Below, in pieces: positions 1 to 5,487 of a stretch of DNA of 5,536 nucleotides (position 1 is the stretch's first letter; every line of letters begins with the position of its first letter). The stretch comes from Parcubacteria group bacterium (GTDB lineage: Bacteria > Patescibacteriota > Minisyncoccia > Phycocordibacterales > UBA12088), in contig JAKFXP010000034.1 of NCBI GenBank assembly GCA_021731325.1, positions 1 through 5,536 on the forward strand, read 5' to 3'. The position numbers and the translations under genes were made by a program. A model generated the notes under the pieces. That model saw only the letters and a list, made by a program, of their open reading frames with translations, was not told the origin of the DNA and ran no database searches.

Positions 1-527
1 GGTTCATCTGCCAACAAGAGTTTTGGATGCGCAACAATTGCCCGTGCAATGGCCACCCGCTGACGTTGTCCTCCCGAAAGTACGTTTGGTTTTGAGTGCC
101 AGAACTGTTCCTCAAGATTAGCTTTGGTTAACGCATCACGTACGTAGGTATCCTCATCACCGGTAAAATCATGTTGATATCGTAATGGCAACAGTACGTT
201 ACCGTACACATCTTTTGACTGCAGGAGATGGAACGACTGAAAAATAAAACTGATATCACGGGAACGTACATCAGCAAGTTCGTCATCGGTGAGCGTGCTC
301 ACTTCGCGACCTCCAAAATGATACGAGCCACTCGTGGGGGTATCGAGACACCCGATAATATTCATAAGGGTAGATTTGCCAGATCCTGAGGGACCGACAA
401 TCGCGACAAGTTCTCCCGCATTGATAGTAAGCGTAATGTCACGCAGCACGTACGCCGTCATTTCTGCAGAGAGTACGAAGTTCTTGTGTACGTGGCGTAG
501 CTCTACGATTGGATGGCTCGTACTCAT
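1..527 (-). CDS. ABC transporter ATP-binding protein, MacB/LolD type (3' end missing)
   Basis: This is the cytoplasmic ATPase of an ABC transporter of the MacB/LolD class, which powers export or lipoprotein extraction with a FtsX/MacB-type permease. The 175 visible codons show an A-loop region with Tyr26, Walker A GPSGSGKST (residues 45-53), a Q-loop at Gln97 in FIFQSFHLL, the signature LSGGQRQR (150-157) and Walker B LLLADE, with catalytic Glu175 at the very edge. The D-loop and H-loop His lie outside the window; family members are about 220-240 aa, so roughly 50-60 residues are missing. The start ATG (525-527) fits the family N-terminus and is the only one available in the gap; it lacks a Shine-Dalgarno sequence. 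It lies 15 bp after the HlyD-like gene, the usual macA-macB order, so the two probably form one transporter and are co-transcribed. Family assignment is secure; the substrate cannot be told. Confidence 0.95.
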   Translation of the reverse strand, partial: MSTSHPIVELRHVHKNFVLSAEMTAYVLRDITLTINAGELVAIVGPSGSGKSTLMNIIGCLDTPTSGSYHFGGREVSTLTDDELADVRSRDISFIFQSFHLLQSKDVYGNVLLPLRYQHDFTGDEDTYVRDALTKANLEEQFWHSKPNVLSGGQRQRVAIARAIVAHPKLLLADE

Positions 528-542
528 GGGTATGTAATGGAA

Positions 543-2300
543 TTAGTCACGGGGAGCGGCATCTCCACTCGCGGTATTAGTACCCGTGCCCGTGCTCCGC
601 GCACCCCCCGGCCGCAGACCTCGTGCCTGCTGTACCACAGATGCTTCGCCTACGGGCGATGTGCTCGTGACCAAAAGATACTCACCTTCAGCAAGGCCTT
701 CAGTCACCTCAACATAGTACGTACCCCGTAGCCCTACCGTCACCGCACGTTCGACACCCGCACCCGCCTCGGGCACTCGTCGCACTACCCCCCGTTCGTT
801 GAGTTGCGTGAGTTCATCTTCGGTTGGTGTCTCGAGAACCTGCACGTATGTTTTTCCATCTCGGTACGTAAGCGCAGCCACGGGCACCCGTACCACCTCT
901 GTACGCTCCTCTCGTACGATTTCAATATCGGCCAACATGCCGTCACGCAGGGTGAGAGGGGTTGAGGTGCTTCGTTCAATTTTTGCACGTACCGTATACT
1001 GTGCGACCGTACTTGAGTCAGGAAGAGAGCTCACCTCAGTAACAGTCGCATGCAACGGAGCACTCCCTGGTATGGTACTCACGGTAACTAAGACCTGCTC
1101 TCCCACTGCCACCGTATCAATATCGGCTGCTCCGAGCGAAAATGTCGCCACATACTCATCCGAAATAAGGTACCCAAAATTAATGGAGTCATTACCATCT
1201 TTTGCAGGTGTTGCTCCCACAACGACGTTTTCCGCACCTTCAATCGTACCGTCAAACGCGGCAATAATACGTCGCTCATCACGGGTATCAATCCCTCGTG
1301 AGAGATCGACCTGCGCCTTTTCAATGGCGAGTGCTGCTGATTCTACGTCCAAATTACGCTGAGTCGTCGTGTCACCCCGTATTGCTTTTGCAAGTTCTAT
1401 TTCTTTATTGGCACGAGTTACCTTGTCAGCCGCAATCTTATTCGTGAGCGTAGTACTGGTTTTTTTGTAGTCATCGGTCGTGGTGACGTATCCATCCGCG
1501 TAGGTATTTGGTACCGCGACAATCCATTCATCACGCCCTGAAATCTGTGTCGCATCTGCAGGGAACGTCATAGTAAGTCCACGAGTACCAAGAGGGGCAG
1601 AAGCTCCCAGGTATACGGGGGATACGCCGCTCTCAAGCCCAGTGTACCGGAACGAGTACCCTGACTTTTCACCTGATGCGTACACGGTGATAGTATAGAC
1701 ACCTCGCTCGTCATGTACGTACAAACCACCCACAATCGGTGCCGTTCTTCCTATTTGCTGGGTATACCGCGACACCGTGGGTTCAGCTTCGCGATCTTTA
1801 TTCATGTACGTACGCTGGGCACTTACGATATCTTTTTCACTCTGCGCTATATCGATAGTAAGGTCGGCGATTTCTTGTCGCAATGTACGCGTCACGGTAT
1901 TAGGGTCTTGTGCTATTTTTTTCTGCTCGGCAAGCGCAAGTTGTGCAGCACGAACACCTAGTGCCGAATCAGCAATATCAACCGCCGCATCACTTTCGTC
2001 AAATGCATAGAGAAGTTGTCCTTTGGTAACGTGCGCACCATTCACCACTGATACCGCATCGAGTCGATTCTCAAGTTTGTACACATTGAGGTCGAGAATC
2101 TCAGCTGCTTCAATTTTGCCACTCGTTTGGATGCCGCTCGAGACCATTCCCTTCTCCACCTTTTGGACAATGAGCGCGGTATCGGTCACCGTGTCGGCGC
2201 TCGTACCACCCCACACGTACCACCCCACACCAAGGAGCAGTACCAATACAACAAAGGCCGTTCTACGGCGTGTAGATAAAAAGGAGAGTAATTGCTTCAT
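543..2300 (-). CDS. HlyD/MacA-family periplasmic adaptor (membrane-fusion) protein with hairpin insertion
   Basis: This 585-aa adaptor subunit is anchored in the cytoplasmic membrane and should link a MacB-like ABC exporter to the exterior. Visible in order: a basic N-terminus (RRR, 11-13) and one hydrophobic segment at about 15-30; the first half of a lipoyl-like domain (about 58-104, with VNGAHVTKGQLLYAFD); a polar helix (about 105-170); a beta-rich insertion (about 185-270) full of Gly, Tyr, Thr and Ser; a returning helix (about 280-337); the second lipoyl half (AAFDGTIEGAENVVVGA); a beta-barrel domain (about 380-465); and a membrane-proximal domain (about 466-550, RVPVAALTYRDGKTYVQV). The C-terminus (560-585) is a low-complexity Gly/Thr/Ala tail. 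MacA-type adaptors are usually about 370-400 aa; the excess comes mainly from the insertion and tail. The start ATG at 2300 precedes a typical signal-anchor, with no clear Shine-Dalgarno. The ATPase gene follows after 15 bp. Family confident; partners and substrate inferred from context. Confidence 0.93.
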   Translation of the reverse strand: MKQLLSFLSTRRRTAFVVLVLLLGVGWYVWGGTSADTVTDTALIVQKVEKGMVSSGIQTSGKIEAAEILDLNVYKLENRLDAVSVVNGAHVTKGQLLYAFDESDAAVDIADSALGVRAAQLALAEQKKIAQDPNTVTRTLRQEIADLTIDIAQSEKDIVSAQRTYMNKDREAEPTVSRYTQQIGRTAPIVGGLYVHDERGVYTITVYASGEKSGYSFRYTGLESGVSPVYLGASAPLGTRGLTMTFPADATQISGRDEWIVAVPNTYADGYVTTTDDYKKTSTTLTNKIAADKVTRANKEIELAKAIRGDTTTQRNLDVESAALAIEKAQVDLSRGIDTRDERRIIAAFDGTIEGAENVVVGATPAKDGNDSINFGYLISDEYVATFSLGAADIDTVAVGEQVLVTVSTIPGSAPLHATVTEVSSLPDSSTVAQYTVRAKIERSTSTPLTLRDGMLADIEIVREERTEVVRVPVAALTYRDGKTYVQVLETPTEDELTQLNERGVVRRVPEAGAGVERAVTVGLRGTYYVEVTEGLAEGEYLLVTSTSPVGEASVVQQARGLRPGGARSTGTGTNTASGDAAPRD

Positions 2301-2312
2301 ATACTGAATTAT

Positions 2313-2326
2313 CGGGTAACGGGTAA
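2313..2326. repeat. Tandem heptamer CGGGTAA x2 in the yvcK-HlyD gap
   Basis: Two exact adjacent copies of CGGGTAA lie 13 bases before the start of the HlyD-like gene, within the 74-bp gap (2301-2374), the largest gap between the minus-strand genes. The gap holds no convincing terminator or promoter: TTGAAA at 2374-2369 lacks a -10 box at proper spacing. The repeat could be a regulatory site or chance. Confidence 0.35.
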
Positions 2327-2374
2327 AGCCTCGCGCATCGCACTAGTACGCTCCACAGTACACATTTCTTTCAA

Positions 2375-3370
2375 TTAGACCACGAGTGCAATAATCGCTG
2401 CTGCCAATTTATCCTGATCGTGTCGAATGTATGACCGCGCGAGTTTGTCCCCCTTGGCGCGCTTAGGCGGGCGTGTGGCTAAGAGTGGTGTACCCACATA
2501 GGTTGTTGTACCGTCAAACTTTTCGCGCACCCCTACGAGCGGCTCACCTTCATCAAGATAACGCGCCAAGAGCTCGGGGGGAATCTTCGTGGTGTTATAA
2601 ATTGCATGGGTAAAAAATGACTGCCCTACCTCACGGGTAAAGGCATCAACATAATCCTTGATGGACATATTATCTGCTTGCCCATGTTTATTCATGAGAT
2701 TGCCGACAAAGATTTTTTTTGCCGGTGAGGAGAGTATTGCTTTTGCCATACCGCTTACGAGAAAATTAGGGAGTACGGAAGTGTACAAATCACCCGGACC
2801 AACGATAATTGCGTCGGCGTTTTTGATGGCGGCACGGGCATGTGGATTAAGGGTAGCCTTGGGTGCCAACTTGATAGAGGCAACTCCAAAATGTGAAATG
2901 AGTTGGTAGAAGTCAATCGCATGTTCCCCTTTTAACACTTTGCCGTTTTTGAGGGTCATGATGAGGTGCGTATCGTCACAGGTCACGGGTACCACTCGGC
3001 CTCGTATCTTCAAAATATCCCCGGCATGTTCGACTGCTTTGTCGATTGAACCGGTTATCTGTTCAAGTGCACTAATGAGTAAGTTGCCGCAGGTATGTCC
3101 TGCGAGCCGCCCACGATCAAATCGGTAGGTAAACAGTTGGCGCATGTCTTGATCGGCTTCCGACAGTGCAACGAGACATTGCCGCAAATCACCGGGTGGA
3201 AGTGCACCAAGCTCATCACGAAGTTCACCCGTTGAACCCCCATTGTCTGCCATGGAGACGATTGCCGTTATATCAACGTCGTGTTTTTTGAGTCCGGAGA
3301 GGAGGGTAAAGTGTCCCGTACCGCCCCCAATGGTGACTATTTTTGGACGATTGTGTGTTGTGAGAGACAT
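2375..3370 (-). CDS. yvcK: YvcK/GlmR family UDP-GlcNAc-binding protein (CofD-like, gluconeogenesis factor)
   Basis: A 331-aa cytoplasmic protein of the YvcK (UPF0052, CofD-like) family. In Bacillus, YvcK/GlmR binds UDP-GlcNAc and directs carbon toward amino-sugar and peptidoglycan synthesis, and is needed for growth on gluconeogenic carbon. The hallmark motifs are present: the Rossmann-like loop IGGGTG (14-19), MADNGGSTGELRDELG (40-55), PPGDLRQCL (58-66), GHTCGNL (91-97), the GPGDLYTSVLPN stretch (191-202) and NLMNKHGQ (224-231). Length is normal for the family and nothing appears broken. The start ATG (3368-3370) gives a short lead before the glycine-rich loop, as expected; no Shine-Dalgarno is visible. 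The first 34 bp overlap the end of the glycosyltransferase gene in another frame, which suggests translational coupling. The usual partners rapZ (yvcJ) and whiA (yvcL) are not adjacent here. The alternative, a true CofD phospholactate transferase of F420 synthesis, is unlikely because the motifs and length match YvcK and no F420 genes are nearby. Confidence 0.95.
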   Translation of the reverse strand: MSLTTHNRPKIVTIGGGTGHFTLLSGLKKHDVDITAIVSMADNGGSTGELRDELGALPPGDLRQCLVALSEADQDMRQLFTYRFDRGRLAGHTCGNLLISALEQITGSIDKAVEHAGDILKIRGRVVPVTCDDTHLIMTLKNGKVLKGEHAIDFYQLISHFGVASIKLAPKATLNPHARAAIKNADAIIVGPGDLYTSVLPNFLVSGMAKAILSSPAKKIFVGNLMNKHGQADNMSIKDYVDAFTREVGQSFFTHAIYNTTKIPPELLARYLDEGEPLVGVREKFDGTTTYVGTPLLATRPPKRAKGDKLARSYIRHDQDKLAAAIIALVV

Positions 3371-4482
3371 GTGGTAAGGGTGTATATATATGCGGCGATA
3401 CTCTGTTCAATGGTGGGAAGTGCGGCGACCCGCGCACGTCCATTCTCTCGTATCTGAGAACGAAATAGTGCATCCGATACCAGTACCTGGAGTCCTGCAG
3501 CAAAGCGGGCAACATCTCCCACGGGTACTACGATACCATGTTCACCGCTCCGTACCACACTTCCCGCGCACCCCACGTCCGTCATAATGAGGGGTACCCC
3601 TGCGGCGAGCGATTCGATACAGACCCGTCCCCACCCCTCATAGTTGGATGATAGTGCGTAGATATCAGCGGCTTTGAGCACCGATGCAGGAGCATCCGTC
3701 CACGCACGAAACGTAATCTTGCCCTGCCCCACCTCGTGTGCGAGACGTTCGAGCATTGACTGCTCTGGTCCTTTGCCGATGAGTACGAGCTGTGCTTGCA
3801 CCCCTTGTTTCAGAATACGTCCAAAGGCTTTGATAAGCAGTGCAAGGTTTTTTTGCGGCACAAAGCGCGCCATCGTGAGTATCACTACGTCCCCTTCAGC
3901 ACCAAGTGTTCGTGTTGTTTGATCGGGTGCCGCAGCGGCAAACGCAGAGGTGTCGGTATATACTGGCGTGACCGAAATACGTGCAGGTGGAATACCCAGA
4001 GCGACGAGCGTCTCTTGTATGCGCTCACTCACTACTCGCACATGCGTTGCGCGTCGAATGAGAAAACGACCAATGCGGTACCGCACTTGATTGAACAATG
4101 ATTCACGACGCCAGTACGGCGTCGAGAAAAAATCACCATGCTCTTGGATGAGGAGGGGTGCACCGGTTGCCCGCGAGAGCACATATGCGACGAGCCCCGA
4201 CTCAAACGGATCCTGAGCGGAGATGACCCACTCGCCTGGTGCGCGCATGATGCTGCGCGCAATGCGATACGCATCGATAAACAAGCCAAACACACTCTTT
4301 GATCCGGTCGGATAGCTCCACGCGTTGCCTGCAATCTCGACCCGCTCTGTCCCATACTGCGTTCGGGCAAACACGACCGCATGCAATTCCTCCATACGCT
4401 CGGCGTACCGCACGTGCCGCGCAAACGATACCGACCCGGGCGTAAGGAGATCTTTATCAGGACCGATTGACAATACTTTCAT
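3337..4482 (-). CDS. Glycosyltransferase family 4-type (GT-B fold)
   Basis: This 381-aa cytoplasmic or membrane-associated glycosyltransferase has a GT-B layout and retaining GT4 signatures. The N-terminal acceptor domain (about 1-185) contains SAQDPFESGLVAY (88-100) and LIQEHGDFFSTPYW (111-124), and a Rossmann-like donor domain follows (about 195-370). In the donor half, MARFVPQKN (204-212) carries the Arg206 and Lys211 that bind nucleotide-sugar phosphate in this class, followed by LIGKGP (234-239) and the E-x7-E motif from Glu282 to Glu290 in NYEGWGRVCIE. TDVGCAG (301-307) is the expected following loop. No transmembrane segment is seen. The gene starts 43 bp after the winged-helix gene and overlaps yvcK by 34 bp at its end, so it is probably part of the same transcript. 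The likely role is adding a sugar to an envelope glycan or lipid carrier; donor and acceptor cannot be read from sequence. The fold and class are secure. Confidence 0.93.
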   Translation of the reverse strand: MKVLSIGPDKDLLTPGSVSFARHVRYAERMEELHAVVFARTQYGTERVEIAGNAWSYPTGSKSVFGLFIDAYRIARSIMRAPGEWVISAQDPFESGLVAYVLSRATGAPLLIQEHGDFFSTPYWRRESLFNQVRYRIGRFLIRRATHVRVVSERIQETLVALGIPPARISVTPVYTDTSAFAAAAPDQTTRTLGAEGDVVILTMARFVPQKNLALLIKAFGRILKQGVQAQLVLIGKGPEQSMLERLAHEVGQGKITFRAWTDAPASVLKAADIYALSSNYEGWGRVCIESLAAGVPLIMTDVGCAGSVVRSGEHGIVVPVGDVARFAAGLQVLVSDALFRSQIRENGRARVAALPTIEQSIAAYIYTLTTCLSQHTIVQK

Positions 4483-4500
4483 ACTATTGAAACTAAAGAC

Positions 4501-4529
4501 CTTAAAGGTAGTTTTTTATTCTTTGTCAG
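4501..4529 (-). promoter_or_regulatory. Possible internal promoter before the glycosyltransferase gene
   Basis: On the minus strand CTGACA (4529-4524, 5 of 6 matches), overlapping the stop codon of the winged-helix gene, is followed after 17 bp by TTTAAG (4506-4501, 4 of 6 matches). A start about 7 bases later would leave a leader of only about 11 nt before ATG 4482. It could let the glycosyltransferase and downstream genes be expressed without the regulator. The match is moderate in an AT-rich gap. Confidence 0.3.
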
Positions 4530-5326
4530 GCGGGAATATAAAAATTCTTAGCGAGGATCTTTCGTACCTTATCGGCTTTTTTTGCATTTCTCTCAATCGT
4601 CATTTTTACACTCAGCTTAGCCTCAAGTGACTTTTTCAACCCATCTTCAAGTTCCAGTATCGTTTTGTGGTTTGTATATAACCACTCTACAAAATCCGTT
4701 GTCCTCTTTGTAAACTTTACCGTGACAAGGTACTCGCCGTGCACAGTGACCGAATCATGTTTGATTGATGGTATATGTCTCAGATCGACCTGAAGGTATG
4801 TTCTGTTGAATACTTTCTTGAACTGTTTATCGACGGACGTACTTCCGCCGACCACAAAGCCCGCATACCGTTTCTCTTCATCAAAACTGTTGAGGTAGTT
4901 CGTCTGACTCTCCTTTCTATCCGCAAGATGCAGCCACACCACATGGGTGTTGTAAAAGAAGATCGGGGTATCATCCAGCATCGTACGGAGCTGAGTGATC
5001 GTATGCTTCCAGTATGCATCGAGGGCAGAAAGTGATCTGAAAGAATACGACGCGTGCTCTCCTTCTGAAAAGGTGAGGCTACTCTCCGTAGTGAAATATT
5101 GTACGAGGTTTTGTTCCCATTCACGATTCACCGTAAAGAGCGTCGCCTTCTTGACCACTACCCCATCATCGACCAGCTTCTTGATCGCTCGGTAGAGAGC
5201 TGGAAGCGTAATCTTTTTGTCATGCGCTTTTTCGAGCATAGTCTGCAGCTCGAGTGCGCCACACTCTTTTCGCGACAATATCTTTACCAGTAGGTCCTCG
5301 GTAGATTCATTATGGCTCAGTAACAT
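4526..5326 (-). CDS. Winged-helix protein with unrecognised C-terminal domain, probable transcriptional regulator
   Basis: A 266-aa soluble protein with two visible parts. Residues about 8-66 look like a winged helix: a first helix (TEDLLVKILSRK), a second (GALELQTMLEKAH), a recognition helix ALYRAIKKLVDDGVV (43-57) and a wing ending at about TLFTVN (62-67). The pattern recalls PadR/TrmB-type DNA-binding domains. Residues about 75-266 form a mixed alpha/beta domain that I do not recognise. It contains IFFYNTHVVWLHLAD (122-136), GFVVGGSTSV (156-165) and a Lys-rich C-terminal helix region (about 221-260). There is no signal peptide, membrane segment or catalytic motif I can name. The start ATG (5324-5326) is downstream of a good promoter with a predicted leader of about 40 nt, and lacks a Shine-Dalgarno. 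It is the first gene of the run, which suits a regulator of the operon or of itself. Base composition appears more AT-rich than the genes to its left. The DNA-binding role is an inference from the N-terminus. Confidence 0.85.
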   Translation of the reverse strand: MLLSHNESTEDLLVKILSRKECGALELQTMLEKAHDKKITLPALYRAIKKLVDDGVVVKKATLFTVNREWEQNLVQYFTTESSLTFSEGEHASYSFRSLSALDAYWKHTITQLRTMLDDTPIFFYNTHVVWLHLADRKESQTNYLNSFDEEKRYAGFVVGGSTSVDKQFKKVFNRTYLQVDLRHIPSIKHDSVTVHGEYLVTVKFTKRTTDFVEWLYTNHKTILELEDGLKKSLEAKLSVKMTIERNAKKADKVRKILAKNFYIPA

Positions 5327-5372
5327 ATGGGGTAAGTGTATACCAAAGTAACCTTTTTGAGTAAAAAGATAC

Positions 5373-5401
5373 TAAATAAACACAAATAATATACTTGTCA
5401 A
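5373..5401 (-). promoter_or_regulatory. Sigma70-type promoter for the winged-helix gene and operon
   Basis: On the minus strand a perfect -35 box TTGACA (5401-5396) is followed by a 17-bp AT-rich spacer and the -10 box TATTTA (5378-5373, 4 of 6 matches to consensus). Transcription would start near 5366, leaving a leader of about 40 nt before ATG 5326. This is the best promoter-like match I noticed in the window and lies upstream of the first gene of the minus-strand run. Confidence 0.65.
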
Positions 5402-5403
5402 GT
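5393..5403. promoter_or_regulatory. ACTTGTCAAGT palindrome overlapping the -35 box (candidate operator)
   Basis: The 11-mer is a perfect 5+5 palindrome around a central T and fully contains the minus-strand -35 box. A protein bound here would block that promoter. Candidates are the winged-helix product as an autoregulator, or the neighbouring transposase if the palindrome belongs to an insertion-sequence end. A 5-bp half-site is short, so chance is possible. Confidence 0.3.
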
Positions 5404-5423
5404 TTTGATGGGTGAATTATCAC
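5395..5423 (+). promoter_or_regulatory. Weak divergent promoter candidate for the transposase-like gene
   Basis: On the plus strand TTGTCA (5395-5400, 5 of 6 matches) is spaced 17 bp from TATCAC (5418-5423, 4 of 6 matches). Its -35 box occupies almost the same bases as the -35 of the minus-strand promoter, so the two could not both be used at once. The leader would contain the TGCAA repeats and the hairpin. Confidence 0.3.
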
Positions 5424-5459
5424 GCTAACTGCAACAAAGTTTGCAGGCTAATTGCAACA
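5424..5459 (+). repeat. GCTAAYTGCAACA direct repeat pair with an internal inverted copy
   Basis: GCTAACTGCAACA (5424-5436) and GCTAATTGCAACA (5447-5459) differ at one base and are spaced 23 bp start to start, about two helical turns, so both would face the same side of the DNA. Between them TTGCAG (5441-5446) forms an inverted pair with CTGCAA (5429-5434) across a 6-base loop. Three related sites in 36 bp suggest protein binding, most simply by the adjacent transposase at its element end. The repeats are seen directly; the binding role is inferred. Confidence 0.7.
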
Positions 5460-5463
5460 CCCC

Positions 5464-5486
5464 TAGCTGGAGCCATACTCCAGCTA
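5464..5486 (+). promoter_or_regulatory. Perfect 9-bp hairpin just upstream of the transposase-like start codon
   Basis: TAGCTGGAG (5464-5472) is exactly complementary to CTCCAGCTA (5478-5486) with loop CCATA, and the stem ends one base before ATG 5488. The only GGAG in the leader lies inside the left arm, although at about 15 bases it is far from the start for a ribosome site. As RNA the stem would hinder initiation. Known insertion sequences such as IS10 and IS50 use similar hairpins to block translation from read-through transcripts. No T-run follows, so it is not an intrinsic terminator. Confidence 0.6.
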
Positions 5487-5487
5487 T

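Noticed and set aside
799..1362. 187-codon open frame on the plus strand inside the HlyD-like gene
   Set aside because: It lies wholly antisense to a well-supported family protein and its translation is Ser/Thr/Arg-rich without recognisable motifs, typical of a shadow frame.
2375..3370. True CofD (2-phospho-L-lactate transferase) for F420 synthesis
   Set aside because: The motif set and 331-aa length fit the YvcK branch, and no other F420 genes are in the window.
3383..3390. TATATATA tract near the end of the glycosyltransferase as a promoter for yvcK
   Set aside because: It encodes part of the C-terminal Tyr-Ile-Tyr stretch and I saw no -35 box at suitable spacing, so it is weak as a promoter.
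4491..4518. Possible terminator around ACCTTAAAGGT followed by TTTTTT
   Set aside because: The T-run is on the plus strand, where no gene ends. On the minus strand no T-run follows, and the stem would have a one-base loop, so it cannot form as drawn.
4526..4528. TGA read as glycine or tryptophan (alternative code)
   Set aside because: The winged-helix protein has a sensible length ending at this TGA, the next gene starts 43 bp later, and the five complete-start genes need no in-frame TGA to be read through.
4325..4630. Plus-strand frame spanning the glycosyltransferase start and the end of the winged-helix gene
   Set aside because: It is antisense to two real genes, shows no motif and no promoter, and its tail is biased toward hydrophobic residues by AT-rich DNA.
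5424..5459. Repeats as a CRISPR or iteron array
   Set aside because: There are only two 13-bp direct copies with a 10-bp spacer and no further units. An insertion-sequence end explains them better, although sequence to the right is missing.
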